Part shown: in pieces, positions 58,390 to 64,000 of the stretch
Position numbering within the stretch: position 1 is the first letter of the stretch
Layout of the letters: each line of letters starts with the position of its first letter
Assembly: GCF_030813915.1 (NCBI RefSeq)
Contig: NZ_JAUSUJ010000005.1
Span: 186,001 to 250,000 of the forward strand
From: Rhodoplanes tepidamans
Lineage (GTDB): Bacteria; Pseudomonadota; Alphaproteobacteria; Rhizobiales; Xanthobacteraceae
Direction of reading: 5' to 3'
DNA: 64,000 nt
Notes under the pieces: generated by a model
Told to the model about the DNA's origin: nothing
Seen by the model: the letters and a program-made list of their open reading frames with translations, nothing else
The model's database searches: none
Translations under genes and position numbers: made by a program

Positions 58390-58839
58390 TCTATGACCGT
58401 CCGGCAACTCTCCCCGAGGAACCCGTCCGACGCGGACCGGGTATGCCCGGCTCGGCTTGCAATTGGTGCGATGCGATGACATATTTCGGCGGTGCGGTAG
58501 CGCGATGACTCGTGTTACCGCCGCCCTCCTTGGGCGTTTCCTCCCTAGACTTGGGCCGCTGGCACGCGCTGGCGGCCTCTTTTTTTGTGGCTACACTTGG
58601 GCAGCCGCCGACAATGCTTGGACGGCGGTCCGAAGAATGACCACAAGACGTCTTTCCCGTTATGATTGATTAACCCTGGATGCTCGCACCGTCACGGACA
58701 ATTATGACGGGCAATGCTCGCATTTATAAGTCTGTCACAAAGATGAACGCTGCGGTCGTCGGCATGCGTCGTCGTGCGACGCCTCGCCGTCCTCGTCCTC
58801 GTCGTCCTCGCCGCGTGTTCGTCGTGTCCTCGCCGTCCG
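58390..58839. other. intergenic region with terminator, possible small RNA
   Basis: 450 bases between convergent genes. It includes a strong terminator at 58553-58585, 160 bases past the transporter stop, which could end a long 3' UTR or a separate small RNA of about 100-150 bases; and a low-complexity run of CGTCCTCGTC-like triplets at about 58755-58850. A 54-codon frame from the ATG at 58505 runs through the terminator and is unlikely to be coding. Confidence 0.45.
58553..58585 (+). terminator. rho-independent terminator
   Basis: Stem GGCCGC/GCGGCC (58553-58558 with 58571-58576), with possible inner pairing in the loop, followed by TCTTTTTTT. The best plus-strand terminator in the window. 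Confidence 0.85.
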
Positions 58840-59742
58840 TCACTCGGCGGCGGCGCGGCACGGCCTGAGGTCGTCGAGCGGCAGCGCGGCCAGCCGGTCG
58901 ACCACCAGGGCGATGTCGGCGGCGATCCGCTCGAAGCCGGCGGCGCGGAGCTGGCGCCGCTCGTCCATGTAGAGGGCGCGGTTGATCTCGAACTGCAGGA
59001 CGTGGATGCCGGTGGCCGGGCTGCCGTAGTGCTCGGTGATGAAGCCGCCGGCATAGGGCTTGTTGCGGCCCACCACGTAGCCGAGGTCGCGCAGCGCGGT
59101 CTCCACCGTCTCGGAGACGATCGGCACGCAGCTGGTGCCGTAGCGATCGCCCAGCACCACGTCGGCGCGCGGGCGCTCGTCCCGCGGCCCGGCGCTCGAC
59201 GGCATCGAGTGGCAGTCGACCAGCAGGGCGACCCCGAAGTCGCGGTGGGTGCGGCCGAGCAGGCGACGCAGCGTCCGGTGGTAGGGCTTGTAGAGCGTCT
59301 CGATCCGCCACAGCGCATCGTCGACCGGCAGGCGCCGGTCGTAGATCTCCTGCGCGTCGCCGACCACCCGGGCGACCGTGCCGAGCCCGCCGGCGACCCG
59401 CATCGAGCGGGTGTTGGCGTAGGAGGGCAGCCGGCCGTCGAACATCCGCGGGTCGAGCTCGTAGGGCTCGCGGTTCACGTCGACGTAGCAGCGCGGGAAG
59501 AACGCCCGCATCAGCGGGAAGCCGCGCGCCACCACCCCGGCGAACAGCTCGTCGACGAAGGTGTCCTCCGACCGCCGCAGGGTGGCGAGGTCGAGCCGCG
59601 TCACCTCCAGGAAGCGCTGCGGGTAGATCGCGCCGCTGTGCGGCGAGTTGAACACCAGCGGGCCGGACGCGGTCGCGGGCTCCAGGACGTCGAACGGCGG
59701 GTCGAGCTCGTCTGGCGAATCGGTCGTGCGCGAATCGGTCAT
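58840..59742 (-). CDS. N-formylglutamate amidohydrolase
   Basis: Hydrolyses N-formyl-L-glutamate (or the related formimino derivative) in histidine breakdown, or acts as a general formamidase. The 300-residue enzyme has the family landmarks: N-S-P-H-S-G near residue 32, D-x-x-V-D-E-L near 60, D-V-N-R-E near 87, L-L-V-D-C-H-S-M near 155 and the C-terminal E-I-N-R-A-L-Y. In Hyphomicrobiales this gene commonly stands next to cpdR, as here in divergent orientation. Confidence 0.9.
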   Translation of the reverse strand: MTDSRTTDSPDELDPPFDVLEPATASGPLVFNSPHSGAIYPQRFLEVTRLDLATLRRSEDTFVDELFAGVVARGFPLMRAFFPRCYVDVNREPYELDPRMFDGRLPSYANTRSMRVAGGLGTVARVVGDAQEIYDRRLPVDDALWRIETLYKPYHRTLRRLLGRTHRDFGVALLVDCHSMPSSAGPRDERPRADVVLGDRYGTSCVPIVSETVETALRDLGYVVGRNKPYAGGFITEHYGSPATGIHVLQFEINRALYMDERRQLRAAGFERIAADIALVVDRLAALPLDDLRPCRAAAE

Positions 59743-60042
59743 GCGGCTCCGGCGACCAGGACGCTGGTGCGAACGAGTCCCGGACGGACCGCCGTGGCGC
59801 GATGATCCGGGACGAAGGGGGGTGGGGCGCGGGCGGCCCCGTGGCCCGGGCGGCGCGTCGATCGAGTCGCCCGGAACGGGTCATTGTCCATGATGTGACA
59901 GTCCATGCCAAGATCGACCGTCGATCGCACCGCGCTTCACTTCGTATTTACCAGGACTCGCGCTTATGGAATGTTGAACAAGGGACCGGGGACGGCCGGG
60001 GCGGATGCCTTCGGCGCGCAGGTGAACAGCCGGGTACGGGGT
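59743..60042. promoter_or_regulatory. divergent region between the amidohydrolase gene and cpdR
   Basis: 300 bases that must contain both promoters. A TGTGAC-like stretch near 59895 and an AT-richer pocket around 59930-59985 are the likely promoter area of cpdR. No palindromic CtrA-type site was clear. Confidence 0.4.
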
Positions 60043-60405
60043 ATGTCGAGGATTCTGCTGGCCGAAGACGACAACGACATGCGGCGTTTTCTGGTGAAGG
60101 CGCTGCAGAACGCGGGCTACGAGGTCACCTCGTACGACAACGGCCTGTCGGCCTACCACCGGCTGCGCGAGGAGCCGTTCCAGCTCCTCCTCACCGACAT
60201 CGTGATGCCCGAGATGGACGGCATCGAGCTGGCCCGCCGGGCGTCCGAGCTCGACCCCGACATCAAGATCATGTTCATCACCGGCTTCGCGGCCGTCGCG
60301 CTCAACCCGGATTCGGCCGCCCCGAAGCACGCCAAGGTGCTGTCGAAGCCGTTCCACCTGCGCGAGCTGGTGACCGAGGTCCAGAAGATGCTGACCGCGG
60401 CCTGA
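60043..60405 (+). CDS. cpdR: single-domain response regulator CpdR
   Basis: A 120-residue receiver domain. Acidic pocket Glu8-Asp9-Asp10, phosphoacceptor Asp52 in L-L-L-T-D-I-V-M-P, switch Thr80 and Lys102 (S-K-P-F) are all present. The sequence S-R-I-L-L-A-E-D-D-N-D-M-R-R-F-L-V-K-A-L-Q-N is the CpdR type. Unphosphorylated CpdR brings ClpXP to the pole and primes degradation of cell-cycle substrates such as CtrA; the CckA-ChpT phosphorelay switches it off. The ATG at 60043 is used because upstream sequence is not conserved. Confidence 0.93.
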   Translation: MSRILLAEDDNDMRRFLVKALQNAGYEVTSYDNGLSAYHRLREEPFQLLLTDIVMPEMDGIELARRASELDPDIKIMFITGFAAVALNPDSAAPKHAKVLSKPFHLRELVTEVQKMLTAA

Positions 60406-60613
60406 GGGCCGAGGCCAAGCGCACAGGGCCGCGGGCCGGTTTTCGACCGGGACGCCGCGAAGCGTCTTGCCCCGGCCCGGGCGAGCCGATATAGGAACCG
60501 TCACCTCGGCGCCAGCGGCGCCGAATCCGGGCCCGACGGTCCCGGAGCGGGAGCAGCTCCTTCGGGAGCCGGTCTCCCGACGACCGTCACCGACGACAGC
60601 CGTCACCGACGGC

Positions 60614-60688
60614 GGGCGCGTAGCTCAGCGGAAGAGCACTACCTTGACATGGTAGGGGTCACAGGTTCGATCCCTGTCGCGCCCACCA
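60614..60688 (+). tRNA. tRNA-Val, anticodon GAC
   Basis: Cloverleaf with acceptor GGGCGCG/CGCGCCC, D-arm T-A-G-C-T-C-A-G-C-G-G, anticodon stem CTACC/GGTAG with loop T-T-GAC-A-T, T-arm G-G-T-T-C-G-A-T-C-C and encoded CCA at 60686-60688. GAC decodes GUC/GUU. Acquired-looking DNA follows on its 3' side. Confidence 0.96.
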
Positions 60689-61085
60689 CTTTCTCCCGGA
60701 CATCGATGGCGTGAGCGGATCCGCTGGATCGCGGCATCGCGGCGGCCTCCTGCCGAGGCGCGGACCGGGGCCCGACGAGCCGTACGGGACCGATGCAGAC
60801 TCCGGCCGCTTTTTCACTGCCGGGTTGCCCGACTGCGCGACGCCCGGCGCCTCCCCTCGGCGATCGCGTTGGCGACGATGCCGCAGGACCGAGGGCTTAT
60901 ACCCACCGCCTCCCGCTCTGACTCGCACCGTCACCATGAGGCGCCCGGCACCCGGTCCGCACTTCGCGCGGCCCGAGTGTAAACTCCGCCGGGCCTCGAA
61001 GGATGCGGCCACCCAAGTCGGCGTCGCCGACTTGGGCGTCGAGCCATATTCCGGTCCGGGTCGATGCGGGTGAGGTGCAGAACCG
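60689..61085. other. transition region after tRNA-Val, with a 25-base palindrome
   Basis: 397 bases without a supportable gene. At 61012-61036 is a perfect inverted repeat of 12-base arms (CCCAAGTCGGCG/CGCCGACTTGGG) around one base, 50 bases before the recombinase remnant. It may be a terminator for that gene or a recombination/binding site. No second copy of the tRNA-Val 3' end was found within the window. Confidence 0.6.
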
Positions 61086-61657
61086 TCAGACGCCGACCCT
61101 CGCGACGGTTGCCCGGCTGACCCCGTAGCTGTCGCCGAGGTCGCGGGTCTTTTCCCCGTCCGCCAAGCGCTGGCGGATTTCCGCGACCTGCTTGGCGTTG
61201 AGCTTCGGCTTTCGCCCCATCTTCACGCCACGCTCGTGGGCCACCTGGCGGCCCTCGTGGGTGCGTTTGACGATCCGCTGGCGCTCATCCTCTGCCACAG
61301 CCGAGAAAAGCGCCATGAAGCCCTGCCCCATCGGCGTGCTGAGGTCGATGCAGGATCGATCCAGCACGCGAATGACTGCCTTGCTCTCGATCACCCGTTT
61401 GATGATCTGCAGGCCGTCCCACATCGAGCGGGTCGCGCGATCCCACTCCGCGATCACGAACTCGTCGCCCTCGTCGAGCTGGGTCAACGCGGCCTCAAGG
61501 TCCGGCCGTCCGGCCACGGTCTTGCCGCTCGCCTTGTCGGAGAAAACCAAGTCGCAGCCATACCATTTGAGCGCACGCAACTGCCGCTCCAGGTCCTGGC
61601 GAAGGGTACTGACCGGGCGTATCCAATGCAGCAAGTTTTTGGGCCTCGTTTATGCAC
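61086..61657 (-). pseudogene. serine recombinase (resolvase/invertase), frameshifted
   Basis: The main frame encodes V-S-T-L-R-Q-D-L-E-R-Q-L-x-A-L, with the catalytic Ser motif, then D-R-A-T-R-S-M-W-D, the G-Q-G-F-M-A-L-F-S-A-V-A-E-D-E-R segment and a C-terminal helix-turn-helix (R-K-P-K-L-N-A, T-R-D-L-G-D-S-Y-G-V-S-R-A-T-V). The expected beginning, I-G-Y-A-R, directly before V-S-T is found in another frame; one missing G at about 61613-61614 breaks the gene. Neither frame has a good start. It is therefore an inactive resolvase, about 185 residues when repaired, of the transposon/plasmid type. The palindrome at 61696-61715 is where its recombination site would be expected. Confidence 0.82.
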
Positions 61658-61695
61658 AACCTTACCCACTGATGAATCGGCGGCAACTACGCTGT

Positions 61696-61715
61696 GCATA
61701 ATTCTTGAATTATGC
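61696..61715. repeat. 20-base perfect palindrome upstream of the recombinase remnant
   Basis: GCATAATTC and GAATTATGC separated by TT. It lies about 40 bases upstream of the recombinase and 85 bases upstream of the metallo-beta-lactamase-fold gene. Either a recombinase binding (res) site or an operator for the genes to the right. Confidence 0.7.
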
Positions 61716-61725
61716 GCCACCCACT

Positions 61726-61737
61726 GCACTGCAGTGC
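61726..61737. repeat. 12-base palindrome GCACTGCAGTGC
   Basis: Perfect palindrome ten bases after the previous one. Together they make a two-site arrangement in the promoter region of the gene at 61800. Confidence 0.6.
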
Positions 61738-61799
61738 TAAGGGGGGTCTCACTAACGATGTTTTGCGAAGCGGCCGGTTATTGCAGAGGGTGAGAAAAC

Positions 61800-62906
61800 A
61801 TGCACTGCGAAATCGAGTTTCTTGCAGTTGGTGAAGCCTCCAGGGCCGGCGACGCTATTGTCCTCCGCTACGGCTACGATCATAACTACGAGCTGATGCT
61901 GGTCGATGGCGGTCACGCCGAAACCGGCGACCAAATCGTTGAGCACCTTCGACAGCAATTTGGGCCCAATCCGATCCTCCAGCACGTCGTTCTCACTCAC
62001 TCAGACGCGGACCATGCTTCGGGTCTTAGAACCGTCCTATCAGAGTTGACTGTTCGAAACTTGTGGCTTCACATTCCCTGGGCTCACGCGGACTTGGACC
62101 TGTTTTCAGATAAACGGTTTACATTTGAGGGACTTCAAAAAAAGATCGAGGCCGAGTACGAGATCATCTCCGAAATTCTCGAATTGGCGCGGACAGCCGG
62201 GTGCAATATTCAACCAGCTTTTCAGGGCGCAGATATCGGCCCCTTTAAAGTTCTTTCGCCGAAAGAGAACACTTACCGATACTTAGTGCCGCAGTTCGAT
62301 AGAACACCTGATCCCGATCAAGCTGTGATCGAAGCAGCCAACATGTGGATTGGTAAGGAATCTGTCTATAAGAAGCTCATCGAGATGGCAAAGGCGGCGG
62401 CCAAGAGCTGGATTAAAGAGTCTTGGACAGAAGAGCGACTTCGTGACGGGGGAATCACGAGCGCCAGCAATGAATCGAGTGTCGTGCTGTACGGGGCGTT
62501 TGAGAATGAACTCAGAGTACTCCTGACGGGTGATGCAGGTGTAAACGCCCTCTGGTGGGCAGCGAACTATGCTGCCCAAATTGGCCTGCCTCTCCAACAG
62601 TTCACGTTTGTTCAAATTCCGCATCACGGAAGCCGCCGTAATGTTGGCCCATCGGTGTTGGACAACTTGATCGGGCCCGCAGTGCCGGAAGGAACGGCAG
62701 CGCATTTTCAAGCGTATGTCTCAGCCCCTGCCGACGATGACAAGCATCCGCGTCGGATTGTTCTAAATGCTTTTAAGAGGCGAGGCGGGCGGATCATCGC
62801 GACGCAAGGCGTGAACAAGGTGCATTGGGGCGGCTTTTCACCTCGCCCTGGGTACACAGCTTGTGCCGACCTGCCGTTCTATACCGAGGTTGAGGAATAT
62901 ACGTGA
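61800..62906 (+). CDS. metallo-beta-lactamase-fold hydrolase, ComEC/Rec2-C-terminal type
   Basis: A 368-residue soluble protein starting at an ATG behind a GAGGGTGAG ribosome binding site. It has the metal-binding T-H-S-D-A-D-H (His67, Asp69, Asp71, His72), an L-M-L-V-D-G-G-H near residue 33, L-L-T-G-D-A-G near 240 and P-H-H-G-S-R near 275, the set found in the ComEC competence-type branch and in several defence-linked nucleases. An inserted helical region at about 95-190 is not standard. The gene is lower in GC than the core and its stop overlaps the start of the next gene. Substrate is unknown; DNA, RNA or a nucleotide second messenger are the usual options. Confidence 0.8.
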   Translation: MHCEIEFLAVGEASRAGDAIVLRYGYDHNYELMLVDGGHAETGDQIVEHLRQQFGPNPILQHVVLTHSDADHASGLRTVLSELTVRNLWLHIPWAHADLDLFSDKRFTFEGLQKKIEAEYEIISEILELARTAGCNIQPAFQGADIGPFKVLSPKENTYRYLVPQFDRTPDPDQAVIEAANMWIGKESVYKKLIEMAKAAAKSWIKESWTEERLRDGGITSASNESSVVLYGAFENELRVLLTGDAGVNALWWAANYAAQIGLPLQQFTFVQIPHHGSRRNVGPSVLDNLIGPAVPEGTAAHFQAYVSAPADDDKHPRRIVLNAFKRRGGRIIATQGVNKVHWGGFSPRPGYTACADLPFYTEVEEYT

Positions 62907-63577
62907 AAGCGGCAGCTACGGTTCTCAAAGATCAAAATCGCTGGCCCCTCTGGCTAGTATTTGGTGCCAATATCCTCTTGTTTTACGGCGTAGCCCAATT
63001 TGGGGTGCTTTCGGGAGACGGCTTCAAGGTAGCCCTGCACGACGCACCCCACCTGTTCCCTGTAAGCCTTGCATTAGTCATCACAACCATCGCCAACGGG
63101 CTACTTAGCTCGGGGATGAAGGCGTGCATTGTTTTCTTGAAGTGGAAACACGCGCTGCCGGGTCATCGGGCGTTCAGCGTCCACGCAGGCACCGACCCCC
63201 GCATCGACGTTTCTCAGCTGCTGACGCTGCTCGGTGGGAAGTTTCCCGCCACTCCTGACGATGAGAATCGGGTCTGGTACAGGTTCTTAAAGGAGACAGA
63301 AAAAGACCCGTCGGTGTCGAGCGCACATCGGGATTTCCTGTTCGCGCGGGACTATGCAGCCTTGGCGGCGCTTATGCTTTTGGTGTTTGGCGCCTCGTCG
63401 TATTTTCTCGTCGAGACGATCAAGACAGCTCTGATATACAACGCGTTGCTGCTCGCGCAATTCATCGTTGTGCGTCACGTCGCGGCGACCTACGCAAAGC
63501 GCTTCGTCTGTAATGTGCTGGCCTGTAAGGCGGCGTCACAGCCCGACTCTCAAAAGCAGCGTAAGAAAAATGCTTAG
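62903..63577 (+). CDS. membrane protein of unknown function coupled to the metallo-beta-lactamase-fold gene
   Basis: A 224-residue protein with a GTG start overlapping the TGA of the preceding gene, so the pair is co-translated. Four hydrophobic segments are visible: about 14-36, 50-72, then a soluble loop of about 75 residues, and a hairpin at about 147-190, with a lysine-rich C-terminus (Q-K-Q-R-K-K-N-A). No family is recognised. The coupling to a hydrolase is typical of effector pairs in which one partner acts at the membrane, but that is inference. Confidence 0.7.
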   Translation: MKAAATVLKDQNRWPLWLVFGANILLFYGVAQFGVLSGDGFKVALHDAPHLFPVSLALVITTIANGLLSSGMKACIVFLKWKHALPGHRAFSVHAGTDPRIDVSQLLTLLGGKFPATPDDENRVWYRFLKETEKDPSVSSAHRDFLFARDYAALAALMLLVFGASSYFLVETIKTALIYNALLLAQFIVVRHVAATYAKRFVCNVLACKAASQPDSQKQRKKNA

Positions 63578-63622
63578 CTTGAAGTGGCGACGTGATGCAC
63601 TGCCCTGAAGGGCTGTGAACCT

Positions 63623-63805
63623 CTACTTTTTCCCGCCGCTACCCTGATTAGGTGGGCTCGACGGAACTCCTTGCCCCGTGGTCGGCTGATTGCCCCCGTT
63701 TGGCTTCGCCGGCCACGATTGAGAGATCGGTTGGGGCTGATACCCCTTGTCGAAGGGGACCGGTGAGGGCCGTTGTGTTGGCGGCAGCGACTTGTCCTTG
63801 TTCAC
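63623..63805 (-). CDS. short proline-rich protein with a G-Y-Q-P motif, 60 residues
   Basis: A very hydrophilic, presumably disordered protein rich in P, Q, S, G and K, containing P-F-D-K-G-Y-Q-P-Q-P and ending G-S-G-G-K-K. It starts at a GTG with AAAGGAAGA upstream. I have the impression that short G-Y-Q-P proteins recur next to defence-like genes, but cannot name the family. It lies within the 3' part of a longer frame (63648-64000) on the same strand; the motif-like sequence and ribosome binding site favour this frame being translated. It faces the hydrolase/membrane-protein pair. Confidence 0.5.
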   Translation of the reverse strand: MNKDKSLPPTQRPSPVPFDKGYQPQPISQSWPAKPNGGNQPTTGQGVPSSPPNQGSGGKK

Positions 63806-64000
63806 TGTTCTCTTCCTTTCTGTAAGGCCAAAACTCGATCGTTCGGATCTCCCCGCCCGCGATCAACACGCTGTTTTCACGCGGACTCCACTGCTCATTC
63901 TCATCAATATCGTATACTCGCTCGATGTATAGGTCTCTCTCCTTTGGGTCTGTGGAAAAGAAGGAGTTTGTCCCGCAGAAGCCGCCGAACCGGGTGCCGT
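63648..64000 (-). CDS. C-terminal part of an unidentified protein, running out of the window
   Basis: An open frame enters from the right edge on the minus strand. Its first 70 residues in the window look protein-like (R-F-G-G-F-C-G-T-N-S-F-F-S-T, E-R-D-L-Y-I-E-R-V-Y-D-I, G-E-I-R-T-I-E-F-W-P-Y). After the segment K-E-E-N-S-E-Q the frame overlaps the 60-residue gene and its sequence loses character. It therefore either ends in an extended, overlapped tail or a frameshift has removed an earlier stop. No family assigned. Confidence 0.5.
   Translation of the reverse strand, partial: GTRFGGFCGTNSFFSTDPKERDLYIERVYDIDENEQWSPRENSVLIAGGEIRTIEFWPYRKEENSEQGQVAAANTTALTGPLRQGVSAPTDLSIVAGEAKRGQSADHGARSSVEPT

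Noticed and set aside
58505-58669. 54-codon frame after the MFS transporter
   Set aside because: It runs through a strong terminator, has no ribosome binding site and no recognisable sequence.
58755-58850. CGTCCTCGTC-like repeats as a functional array
   Set aside because: Irregular low-complexity sequence without a constant unit; probably slippage-derived spacer DNA after the amidohydrolase gene.

Overview
The window is a high-GC chromosomal segment from an alphaproteobacterium, most likely order Hyphomicrobiales. The reasons are the N-formylglutamate amidohydrolase / CpdR / HisN neighbourhood, the KdsD - beta-barrel protein - GalU - MltB - DUF459 run, DUF883 and DUF3309 stress-type membrane proteins, and a ROSE-like thermometer in front of an hsp20 gene. 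Genus cannot be settled by reading. Most of the sequence looks like vertically inherited core genome; two stretches with lower GC and different codon use (about 1.4-4.75 kb, beside a tRNA-Ser, and about 61.0-64.0 kb, downstream of a tRNA-Val) look acquired.

Layout. 0-1.3 kb: a GntR/FCD regulator and a possible small lipoprotein. 1.4-4.75 kb: two tandem polymorphic-toxin/immunity cassettes that share a duplicated leader and toxin N-terminus but carry unrelated C-terminal toxin domains (a deaminase-like one with an Imm1-type immunity protein, and an HH/H-type nuclease-like one with an unrecognised immunity candidate). Each cassette boundary carries a copy of the 3' end of the adjoining tRNA-Ser(GGA). 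5.1-11.5 kb: molybdenum cofactor genes (mobA; mobB-moeA) enclosing a probable copper-uptake set (DUF2946, TonB receptor, YcnI), then a TusA-like protein. 11.7-13.1 kb: a group of very small membrane proteins. 13.2-15.1 kb: an Aer-like receptor split into a PAS gene and an MCP gene by a frameshift at an AG-rich tract. 15.4-18.7 kb: PilZ protein, ferrochelatase, SPFH/NfeD pair.

18.7-33.8 kb is the most striking part: seven consecutive methyl-accepting chemotaxis receptors, all on the minus strand, three with single-Cache sensors, one with a nitrate/nitrite-type sensor and three with helical-bimodular-type sensors, with no other che gene in the window. (The split PAS receptor makes eight.) Their signalling halves are so alike that duplication and gene conversion seem likely. 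34.3-42.6 kb: a PAS-LuxR regulator and envelope genes. 42.7-46.7 kb: a cupin-type regulator divergent from an MHS-family transporter, a MOSC protein and a VanB-type reductase. 46.7-53.1 kb: gltD and gltB. 53.6-60.4 kb: an exported proline-rich protein, Hsp20, an alpha/beta hydrolase whose nucleophile serine is glycine, HisN, an MFS transporter, N-formylglutamate amidohydrolase and CpdR.

60.6-64 kb: tRNA-Val(GAC), then a frameshifted serine recombinase, strong palindromes, a metallo-beta-lactamase-fold gene translationally coupled to a membrane-protein gene, and facing them a short proline-rich protein and the 3' end of a further gene that leaves the window. This last set has the look of an uncharacterised conflict/defence module and is the best candidate, with the toxin cassettes, for something new.
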